64,000 bases of DNA from contig JAPTHN010000115.1 in the NCBI GenBank assembly GCA_026936325.1, positions 806,001-870,000 on the forward strand, in the 5' to 3' direction. Shown piece by piece: positions 9,407 through 19,248 of the stretch. The number at the start of each line of letters is the position of its first letter. Positions within the stretch are counted from its first letter, which is position 1. This DNA is from Platynereis dumerilii (lineage: Eukaryota; Annelida; Polychaeta; Phyllodocida; Nereididae). The position numbers and the translations under genes were made by a program. The notes beneath the pieces are model-generated. The model was not told the origin of the DNA. It made no database searches and was given only the letters and a program-made list of their open reading frames with translations.

Positions 9407-11435
9407 ATGACAATGAGGAGTGTGGTGCTGCCTGTGAATCTGGTATACTTGATTTGTGTCATTGCTGGGACTGGAGCTTCTACATATGAGAACAATAGTT
9501 TTGGCTTAACTTCCGTACCAACTGACATACTTGAGACCACGGAGGAGGTGTATCTCAAAGATAATGCTTTGACAACCATAAGCAATACAGATTTCTCCCT
9601 CTTGACTCAATTAAAAACACTTGAATTGAAAGGGAACATTATCAGTAGTATCGCTCTAAATGCTTTTGACAACACAGTTATAAATCATCTGGACCTCTCA
9701 TCTAATCCAATCAAAACTGTCCCATTTTTCGCAGGAATTGACAGCTCACTGCGTTATCTTTTTATGTGGAATTGTCAGATTTCTAATGCTACATGGGATC
9801 AGGTAGTACTTTATTCCAAACTGTACAAAGTTGAATTAGACAAAAACCAAATCACATCAGTACCAAATGTAACCAAATCAGCCCCATTCCTGCAGAGACT
9901 GACTTTGAATTCTAATAACATAGATGTACTTGATGCGGCAAAACTGGATGGATGCAATTTAATTGGCTATCTCAGTATAAGTACTAATGATGTGAAACAT
10001 GTAACTGGTGTCCTGAAATTACCTAGTTTAACTCATTTGTTTCTGCATTACAACTTGTTGACTGAATTGCCAAACACTTCTTTCATTCCCAACTTAAAAA
10101 TCTTAGGCCTCTCTTACAACAAAATTCAAAGTATCACAAATAACAGCTTCATACATAATCATCATTTGTCTGATTTCAATATTGAAAACAATAGTTTAAA
10201 TCACTTACCAAACCTTGATGGAGCTAAAACTTCACTTAGCAGATTCTGGCTTAGATCAAACAGAAATATCACATTCGTTCCAATAGACTACTTCAAAGGT
10301 TGTACCGCTCTGAGGGAGATCTGCTTCGATCAATGCTCTATAACTACTCTGGCATTTGTAAGGTATATTGGTCCTTCTCTTGTAACCCTTAATGTTAGGG
10401 GAAGTAAAATAACTGGTGATTTACCAGCCCATATCTTTGCTAATGCTACCGGTCTGAATTACCTGCGTATGGATTCCAATCAGATAACTAGCTTTGACAT
10501 GAGTAGTATTATGTACATGCCTCTGCTTGTGCTCGTTGAGATGCCTAAAAACAAACTTACAAGGATTGGAAATGCCTACCATCACTGCCGTGGCGCAGCC
10601 TGTACAAGCCTGAGGATTAACGTCAATAACAATCCAATTCCTTGTGATGCAAACATATGCTGGGCCAAACGAAACACAACTATTACAGTGTGGCGAGATA
10701 GGTGCTTTGGAACAGACTGGAATGATGTGTCACTGGATGATCTGCCTTGTCCTCAAAGTATGTACATTCTTATCCTGATAGGTTATGTTATCTTATTTTT
10801 GTGAATGAATTATTGCAGTTACTCCATCCAATTTGGATGAATTAAGAAAGATATTTGTTCAGAATGTATATAAATATATGAAGCAAAACTACAAATACAA
10901 AAGTCAGAGATTATTGGATTTTAACAAATTATTCTACTAGTATTGAAAAGAAGTATGATTTGAATTCTGAGCAATTTTCTGGGCTGGTTTCAGATAATGT
11001 TCCACCAACAAAATGTTTTGAAATATAATTATGTATTAATTTGACCTCCGGGAAACGTCTTGGCACTTCCACACATTCAATAGCCAAGTTTACAATTTAA
11101 GGTCATGCCTGAAAAAATTCGGTATTTTGATCAAGAGTCTGTTTGGGGATGCCACAACAATGCAAAAAATTTAAAATCGAAAATATAATTGCTTTTATAT
11201 TTCAGATGAGCAAGTCATGAAACTGACAGAAGCACAGGGATGCACTGCATTGATCAATCAGGAATATGAACTTTTGTGTTACGACTACAAGAAAACTGTG
11301 TTGGGTCGCATGAGTCTCATGAACTGCATTCGGACATGTCAAGGAACAGATGGCTGCAAACACGGGAACACAACAAATCATTCAAGTTTTTCTGAAGTCA
11401 ATAACTGTATCATATACACACCGCTGTGGCAATAA
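9407..11435 (+). CDS. G1: secreted LRR protein with C-terminal PAN/Apple-like module
   Basis: Two coding exons: 9407-10757 and 11206-11435 (526 residues). ATG 9407 follows acceptor TTTGATAG; a second Met is two codons later. Residues 1-25 form a signal peptide (VNLVYLICVIAGTGAS). About 15 LRRs of LxxLxLxxN type follow (LKTLELKGN, INHLDLSSNPI, LTHLFLHYN, LKILGLSYN), then an LRR C-terminal cap with Cys 413, 418, 433 and 448. After CCT-CAA-A the donor GTATGT starts a 448-base intron ending TTTCAG; the joined frame reads PQNEQVMKLTEAQGC. The last exon resembles a PAN/Apple core (SLMNCIRTCQGTDGC...NNCIIYTP), but relative to G2 it lacks three residues (NYF) and has an extra Cys (LLCYDY). It is likely extracellular, with unknown ligand. 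Failure to splice would give a short hydrophobic tail, SMYILILIGYVILFL. Confidence 0.87.
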
Positions 11436-13104
11436 TAATCACAACCAGTAACAATATCGATGGGTGAAAGCCATAAGAGTGTATGTAAAAAATGTTTATG
11501 ACGCACTTACATTCCTCTATGTTTCTGCGAGTATGTAAAATTTATCCGTTCTGCCACGATATTTAGATAAGTTAGAGATCTGCCTTGCAGAATAATAACT
11601 ATCTCACGATCAATACTCTATGTCTAATTCGTTGTAAGGTCAAACACCTAAGACAGTATTTCACAAGAAGGCTCACTCTAAAAAAAGTCGGGACAAAATT
11701 GGTTTTTTAGATTCGAAATGGTTTTTTGAAAAACCAAATTTCAATGCATTGAAATTGGTTTTACAAAAAAACCGTTTTGAATCTAAAAAACCAATTTTGT
11801 CTGAAATTTTTTAGAGTGTTCCTGACTGGTATCAATGTCCAGGCACACAAATTTAAGATGCATTCGTTCCAATTTGTCCGTGTTTGCTTTCGAGTAGAAA
11901 TACCAGATGATAGGACAGAATCAAAGTTCGATAATTGGATAAATGAGTGATACACGGCCTTTTGGCCGTCTAATGTTGAAAATCTGTCGGGAAATTCAAA
12001 TATCATTTTCTCAAATTATGATGCTTTGTCTCATGAATGTTTGAGGTGCCATATCATTGGATTGCATTGAGATATCAAAACATATGATGCATTATTTTAA
12101 AGCCTAATAACAGCAGAATAAAGTCATTTTCACAACAACTTTGAAATCATTTTGGTGGAACATATCACATTAAATTTTGTATATAATACATAGCAAAAGA
12201 GTTGAGAAGAGATTTTTTCCTATAAATTTACAAGGAGATTGGCACCAAAAACTATGTATACTTTATGGTTTTTCTGACATTAACAGGGCTTGTCTTACTA
12301 AGACAAATAGGAATTACCTTGAACAATGATTGCTTTACCAAAATACTGAACAAAATCGGTTTTAGTTCATCAATGATTGTAAAATATTCTGTTGAATTTC
12401 CAAAGGATGCATTACAATGTTATTTATATAGAGGTATATTCACCTGAATAATTTGATGTATATTGACACTAAAATGTATTTCATAAATGAATGATGCGAA
12501 TAAATAGGCGACAATGAACTACATGAAACTATGTTAATTTAGAGAGGTGCATCTGATTGGAATAAGTTGTCAGGTGAGCTGACAGATTGTCACAATGTTA
12601 ATGATTTTAAGAGATATCTAAAGTGCCATATCAAGGATTTAAGAGTAAGGTGATAAAGTGTTATTGAAATATAGTTCATTGTTAATAGTTCTTTTGCGTA
12701 CTTCATATTTCACTTTATATTGTGAAACGCATATGTTATCTGTTTTTACTATTGTTATTGCTTCATTGCTTTCTTGTTAAGGGCTATATTGAACATGGTT
12801 TTGCAAACTGAACATATACCCTTGTAAAATATTTTCCAAAAAAAAGGAAAAAAAGTTTGACTGATGTGGAGAAAAATCTGTCATGTTTATAGTGGTAAGA
12901 AACACATTTCGAATAATACACTAACTGCTGTACAATGCTTGTCTTAATAGATGGGACAGAGCGACCAGCTCACCGAGCGAAGCGAGGTGTCTCGTCCCTT
13001 ATGACAAACATGCGAGGAGTGAACCAGCCAGATGGTTCAATCAAAAAAAGTGATTCAGACATCCCATAATATGATCCTGGCACTTTTTTCTCATCACGCG
13101 TGAC
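11436..13104. other. Region downstream of G1, no gene seen
   Basis: Apart from the small palindromic MITE at 11674-11818 nothing is recognised. An AATAAA occurs at about 12117 and could serve G1, though it is far from the stop. The stretch 12955-13060 is somewhat richer in GC (GCGACCAGCTCACCGAGCGA) without a family match. This entire region is absent from unit B. Confidence 0.4.
11674..11818. mobile_element. Palindromic MITE, copy 1
   Basis: CACTCTAAAAAA at the left and TTTTTTAGAGTG at the right, with the inner arms GGACAAAATTGGTTTTTTAG and its complement, form a 145-bp near-palindrome. A second member of the same family is at 13905-14054. Target duplication is unclear. Confidence 0.7.
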
Positions 13105-13530
13105 TACCGTAAATGTTCGAAAAAATAAAAAAAAATTTACCAAAAATGTTCGAAAAAAAAATTACCGAATATGTTCGAAAAAAAAAAATTTTCAAAAAAA
13201 AAAAATGTTCGAAAAAAAAAAATTACCGTAAAATGTTCGAAACAAAATATTACCAAAAATGTTCAAAATGAAAAATTTTCTAAAAGAAAAAAGATTACCA
13301 AAAATGCTAGAAAAAATCTTCCAAAACAAAAAATTACCAAATATGTTTGGAAAAGAAAAATGTTCGAAAAAAAAAAAGAAGTTTGAAAAAAAAAAATTTA
13401 CGTAAAATGTTCGAAAAACAAATAATTCCAAAAATGTTCGAAAAAAAAACTAAAAATCACCGTTACAAGATGTTTGAAAAATAAATTACCCAAAATGTTT
13501 GAAAAAAAAAAATTACTAAAATTAGGTAAT
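13105..13530. repeat. A-rich minisatellite based on ATGTTCGAAAAAA
   Basis: About 16 degenerate tandem units of roughly 25-28 bases, each with ATGTTCGAAAAAAAA and ATTACCAAA. The Lys-rich plus-strand and Phe-rich minus-strand ORFs here are translations of the repeat. Confidence 0.85.
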
Positions 13531-13904
13531 TACAATTTAGAGTCTGTCTTTTAAAATTTCTTTTTTGCGTTAAGGCAGTCCCGTCTTCATGCTTTGGCAT
13601 TTACATATTATTCTACAATAGACGGTTTATTCAACAAAAGTGTCATTTTTGTTCTTGATAAAACTCACACTTATGCTCCATGTGATTGTTTAACAAGCAC
13701 AAGGCTTTTGTGCTGATGCAATTTTTAATTAAGCAATGGCTTATTTCAATGTTTATGCCAGTATGCCTTCATGATTCACATAAGGCCATATATTATCTTT
13801 AATTAAGCAAAGATATATTCTGTTAATCTTAACACAATGACCTTCCAGGACTTGTTGCAGAATTTGCCTGTATATGACTACTATTTTCAGTGGCCTTACA
13901 TATA

Positions 13905-14054
13905 CATTCTAAAAAATTTCAGGACAAAACTGGATTTTTTAAATCCAAAATGATTTTTTGAAAATTCCGTATTGGTTTTTGCATTGAATATTGGTTTGTC
14001 AAAGAACCATTTTCCATCTGAAAAAGCAGTTTTGTCCCGAATTGTTTTAGAGTG
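13905..14054. mobile_element. Palindromic MITE, copy 2
   Basis: CATTCTAAAAAATTTCAGGA at the left and TTTTAGAGTG at the right, with the same GGACAAAAC-TGGATTTTTT arms as the copy at 11674. More diverged between arms, so probably older. Possible short duplication TATA/ATAT at the edges. Confidence 0.65.
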
Positions 14055-16436
14055 ATATTAATCTCAGACGCTAGAGTAGAATTATGGATTACAATTGCAT
14101 TGTTACTGCAAGTGACATGATAACTTTATTTATTATAAATTTATATTATATAAACATCAAGATGTGTTTCAATAATAGATGTGATTGCAGTGATGAAAAT
14201 AAAAAAATGCTGATATATTTTCTCTGCCTATTTGCGAGGGAACTGACACTCAGTTAGTAAAAATAAAAGGAAGGTTATCATTGTTAAAGTCTGTCTAAAA
14301 GTAAAAATGAAATATCTTATCTAACTATGTTAAACACTAAGCAGAAATTTATTGGTTCTTTGATTATTTTCTTTTGTTTTTCTGCAGGATTTTTTGAGGA
14401 AACAAATTATGCAGTTTAGACTCACACTTCAGTCTGAAAAAAATTGTTGTTTTGTGAACTGTACCATTTTAACCACAGAAAATGACCTTGTGACCATTGG
14501 AAGTTGGCTCTGCCAACATATATTGTTAAGAATATTTTCTGTACACTACTGAATATGTAAATAAAATATTATCATCAAAGTAGAATCTCGGGTGATCTAT
14601 CATAAATGAAACTTATAAGCAAGGCACACCAAATTGAATATATAATTTGACATTTATGAGGAATAGTTACTGGATGATAACTATTTGGGTCAAAATTTGG
14701 TAAAGCTGAAATTCTTGTCTCCAGTGTCTTAGAACAATTCATACGGACATGAATGTACATGCAAGGTTCCTGGCGGTCATTTGTTTTAGAGCAACATCAG
14801 CAAAAAATTTGGCACAGAAAATGTGTGGCAGACAACTTTTATTCTAACCAAAAATTGAATGAAAGTGCCCCACCTGCCTGAAAATGGCCTGGCTCCACTA
14901 GCATTTTGCTTCACAAATCACCTCAAATAATTGAACTTGTTACCCTAATCCATCTCATTTGCACCTCAAAGTGAACCTTGACCAACACCCTTTCAAATTC
15001 TAAAACTAGTGGCTTGACTGATATTGCTACCCAAAAACAGGGGGCTCTTGTGTATTTGTCTCCAATCTCATTTCATTGACGTCACACCAGGTGATTTTTT
15101 TTTTAACATAAGTTCCAAGGTTTCTCCAACGTGTTTTTGATATGTATGGACAACGTTTGAAAGTAATGTTCAGGGCAAACGTCTGATCATACGCATCTGT
15201 AGACTGCTTGGTAAAACAAGGAAGAAAAGTCTGCTAATTTTGGAGCCACCTTCAGTGCTTGCTGCCTTGCTCTGCTCTCTCTATCTGTCTCCGTTTTTCT
15301 CTTCTGTCTTCACTGCTTTAATTCATGTTTTCTCTTTGACAAAAAATTCACCAACCACCCATCCCCTCAAGACCTCAAAAAAAAAAAAAAAAATCTTGAA
15401 ATCTCCCCCCCCCCTTAAAAAAAAATTCCTGCAGTAAAATCATATGAGAGCATTCTTTATTCAACCATAATGAGGGCCAATATTCAAGGGCTTTGTTTAA
15501 TTGAATTTAATTTATTTTTGTTGAATGGGGGGCAGGGCAGGCTGGGTCCGCCTGAAGCAATGCAGCAGTCCCCCGGGCCATCCGAGCGCTCCGCCCCTGG
15601 CCGGCGCTATTGAAAATCCACATCCTTCACATCGCCGACTAGACCGGGTGATTCTGAAGCATACACAGCGTCCACAGCCATCCGAATCAGTCATTTAACT
15701 AAGACACATCCTAGAATCAAGATCCCATGGTTAAATACTTCGTTACGACGGAATAGAAGGTGTTATGGACCGATAATAAATCTAATACACACGAGCGTGG
15801 ACAGCCGTGGCCGCCGCCACCTTGTCCGATGATATGACGCGCTGGGCTGGCCTGCCACGCCTGACACCCCAGAGGCATATAACGACCATTGCTTCAACGT
15901 GGGGGGTACGTTGTCAAGGGAGGTTGGACAAATACGCATTATTTACGATTTATACGTACGTAGTAATCTCGTAAGTAGTTGTCGACAAAATACGTAGTTT
16001 TGGAACGTTTGGTCCGATGTGGATGGGAGGTTTAATGCTACCTTAAACCAACATTCCTCTAAGGAAATTGTCCACAAGGGAAAGCGATTAAATACAGGTC
16101 ATCAAGCCCTAGCCCCGGGACCCATTAGTGGGGGACCAGGGCTAATCAAGCCCCAGTCATCCATCCATTCAATTCAGGTGATGATGGTGATGAGTAGAAT
16201 TTATTTTCACAAGGTAATAACATACCTGTCTCACATAAAAACTTTTATGAATAAAGACACGCCACATTTTGTTACTATATCTATAATAAAATTTATAAAT
16301 TTGTATTGTATTATGTTGTTATTGCTATCAGTTGTGCCTTCCTCAATGATACAACTCAGAGCAGCCATAGTACGGCACCCATGGGCAGAGACAAGGGAAC
16401 ATTGCCCAAAGTTCCCATGCCATAACCAGTGTTCGA
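14055..16436. other. Long region without a recognised gene
   Basis: Mostly AT-rich single-copy-looking DNA. A17 and C11 runs lie at about 15371-15415. A CpG- and GC-richer patch (about 15525-15620 and 15780-15900, for example GTGGCCGCCGCCACC) stands out from its surroundings and may be an exapted promoter or a fossil element; ORFs across it have no recognised domain. A near palindrome with CAAGCCCTAGCCCCGGGA and CCAGGGCTAATCAAGCCC lies at about 16101-16155. Confidence 0.35.
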
Positions 16437-16789
16437 AATAAGGGGGGGTCAAGGGGGTTTTGACCCCCCCAAATGATATGAGGACCCCCCCAAATACATT
16501 TTTTAGAGGGACCCAGGGGGGGTCCTGAAAAGACCCCCTCAAATACAAAATGTGCAGGATTCGATTCCGAAATGGCGTTTTCAAAAGTAATTTTCCAGGA
16601 AAATGCATTCTTATAATATATTCAGAATTCATTTAAAAGTACATTTTCTAAAACCCTTGAGCTTCTGGGGGGCCTCCGGTGGCCCGTGGTCCTCAGGCGG
16701 CTCGCGGACCTACGGCCCCAAAAACGTAAACCCTTCGGGGCTTGCCAGTGACAGACCCCCCCAAATGACAAGGCCTATTTCGACCACTG
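16437..16789. mobile_element. hAT-like MITE with poly-G/poly-C arms
   Basis: Ends CAGTGTTCGAAATA and TATTTCGACCACTG (one mismatch) are flanked by the 8-bp duplication GCCATAAC (16429-16436 and 16790-16797). Next to the ends are GGGGGGGTCAAGGGGG and GACCCCCCCAAAT tracts. 353 bp, no transposase. Confidence 0.87.
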
Positions 16790-16925
16790 GCCATAACAGG
16801 AATTCTCCTGTGTTGGTCACCACTGTATGGTGATGAGTGATAAGAAGACAGTGAGTCTGGTACACACCCTATTAATTCAGGGATGTCCAGGGTCTTTCAT
16901 TTGCCCCAGCACAGAACACTGGATA

Positions 16926-17290
16926 CATATATATATATATATAGATTTTATTGACAACTCAATATCAAACAGTGATACATGTGTCATTCAAATATGTGAA
17001 ACAGTATAATGATATAATACAAGAGAAAATAGTACAACTACAAAACAAGGGTACAAGATATATGTGGAGTTACACAATATAACTAATATAATAGCAAATT
17101 TTAGCTATACAGCAATGTTCAAGAGTCATTTCTTAAAAAGAGTCCATTATGTTGAGTTCAAAATTTAGATAAATAAATGACATAAAAAATTTTTTGTAAG
17201 ATTACATCAATTATTAGAAACAACATTTAAGATTTACGAAGATTGTGTTATTGATTAATTGAAGATTACACGGTCCCAGCTTTACGAAAT
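16926..17290 (-). mobile_element. LINE 3' end fragment with TA tail (copy 1)
   Basis: Minus-strand reading ends GATATTGAGTTGTCAATAAA and then a TA microsatellite (16926-16943). The same 3' structure (GATATTTATAGATGTCAGTAAAAGAA then TATATA) ends the longer LINE at 17291-19215, so this is a severely 5'-truncated relative immediately next to it. Confidence 0.55.
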
Positions 17291-17328
<38 letters not shown>

Positions 17329-19215
17329 TTTTACTGACATCTATAAATATCACAGTTGATACATATGTCATTTGTAATGGGAATATAAAATTTAAATATA
17401 AAAATCAAATGATACTAATTATATGTAATTTTAACTATATTCATAACATTGATTATATACACATGTTATAACTAGCTAAAATTCAAGAATGAGTAATAGT
17501 ACTTTCAGATAAAAGAGCACCAAACACACAATTAAAAGAAAAACAAACTAGGTTCCAGCCACCCAAATAGTAATAAAGTAAAATTGTAATTGACTAAGAC
17601 CAGACCAATCGACATACAAGATGACAAATATATAGATCAATAAAAAATGCATGATATTTCATATTCCAAACATTATTTACAAGACAGGCATCAAATAACA
17701 TACACTGTTGCTTTAACAATGCTATAATAAAAAGAAACAATTCTTAATAGTTCATTAAATGTTAATATTTATTCCTCTCGTTAAAGTTTAAATTGGAGGC
17801 TTATTATTATTGTTCTAATAATAATCATGATTGTGTTCTATGAGTCATAGACTATGACCATGTGGATGTAGGAGATATGTTGCTTTAAACGTCACCCTGA
17901 AGTAAAAATTTCCCTGGTGTATTTAGTAGGTCAGGTTCCTTACTTTTCATTATTGATGTAAACTTGTCATTATCATTCAAAAACAGAAAATTGTTGATAC
18001 ATTTAGCAGCTGTTGAGAACAAATTTTCCCGGAAAGATTCATTAGCAGGGCATACTATAAGGCAATGGATTTCATCCTCCACCATATTTAATGAACAATT
18101 TTCATATATTCTATTTTCTGCAGGATTCACTGGTTTTTGATGTCGACCTGTTTCAATTTGTAAACTATGAGAACTAGTCTGGAATCTGGCAATCTTAGGT
18201 AATATCTTGCGGTTTTGTCGGTTTCTGAGATATGGCTATAATCTACAATCAGCCTTAAAAAGTTTATAGGACCTAAGTTTTGGTTGTTGTGTACTATCAT
18301 TGATGGATATGAATAATCATTCCTGTTCTATTTCGTAAAGTTTTGATTTCACCTTTCTACAAACACTGTCGATTGTTGAGTTTGTGTTGTTACTGGTTTC
18401 ATATTCAATATTACAGGTGCTTAAAATGTTTTTTACTTTACTGAACCAATTAGTTTCATTAGCTCTGATCATATGAGCATCTTTCTGAATTTGTAAACAT
18501 CTCCTTAACAGGCTGCCATCTGGTGCATCTTCTAATCTCATCCAATAGTTGATCATTCTAACTTTTTGTCTAACATGCAATGGAAATTTACCACTTTCAC
18601 CATAAACAGCCAGAGATGGTGTTTGTTTTCTTATGCCTGACATACGTTTTAGATAGCCAAGTTGCACAGCTTCTATTTCTATTTCAGATGCAGATTTTTC
18701 ACTATTCCGTATTTGACTGTTGTACTCAAGGATTGGTAGAACATAAGTATCAAACATTCGCTGAGATGTTTAATTTGGTCAATATGTCCTAGGACTTGTT
18801 TTGAATCACTTTGCAGGGCAAAAAGTGCCTTGTTAGCTTGCACCAACAGGTATTTTGTCATCTTACTGTGCACTTTACGTTTGTTAGTAAGCATATGACC
18901 AAGATATTTGAAACAGTCCACCTTTTCTAGTTCCTCACCATTGCAAAAGAAGGAGTCAGTTGCATTAGTACCAATTTGCATCATCTTTGTTTTACTAACA
19001 TTTACTCTAAGATACCATTTTTTCAGAAATTGTGCACTGAATTTATACTGTTCTGCAGGCACTTTGGAGAATCAGCAATAAGTACAATATCGTCAGCATA
19101 CAATATGTGTATTACAGTGAAGTTGTTTTAAAATTTTATCCCATCTGATTCGTCAAGATACCGGGGAAGGTCAGACATAAATTCATTAAATAACTTTGGA
19201 CTTAGAATTCTATAT
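17291..19215 (-). mobile_element. LINE fragment with RT and Cys-His C-terminal region (copy 2)
   Basis: On the minus strand, in order: LSPKLFNEFMSDLPRYL, the YADDIVLIADSP catalytic box (near 19090), WYLRVNVSKTKMMQIG, DCFKYLGHMLTN, QANKALFALQS, then YVLPILEYNSQI, YLKRMSGIRKQTPSLAVYGE, FPLHVRQKVRMINYW, and CSLNMVEDEIHCLIVCP, a CCHC-like motif common near the C terminus of several LINE clades. Several frame changes and stops divide it, and it is truncated 5' of the YADD region. The 3' end is a TA microsatellite (about 17293-17327). It lies just beyond the G2 stop codon. Clade not assigned. Confidence 0.85.
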
Positions 19216-19248
19216 TTATCGGCAAGTGTGTACAGTTATTTGTTGCAA

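Noticed and set aside
9407-11435. True vertebrate-type VLR gene
   Set aside because: LRR style and clustering recall VLRs, but the N-terminal cap lacks the cysteine pattern, the gene is already complete in the germline, and no flanking LRR cassettes were seen.
13171-13431. Lys-rich and Phe-rich overlapping ORFs on opposite strands
   Set aside because: Products of the ATGTTCGAAAAAA minisatellite.
15512-15694. Short Cys/Arg-rich ORF on the minus strand in the GC-rich patch
   Set aside because: No domain, no splice context and no second copy for comparison; base composition alone explains the open frame.
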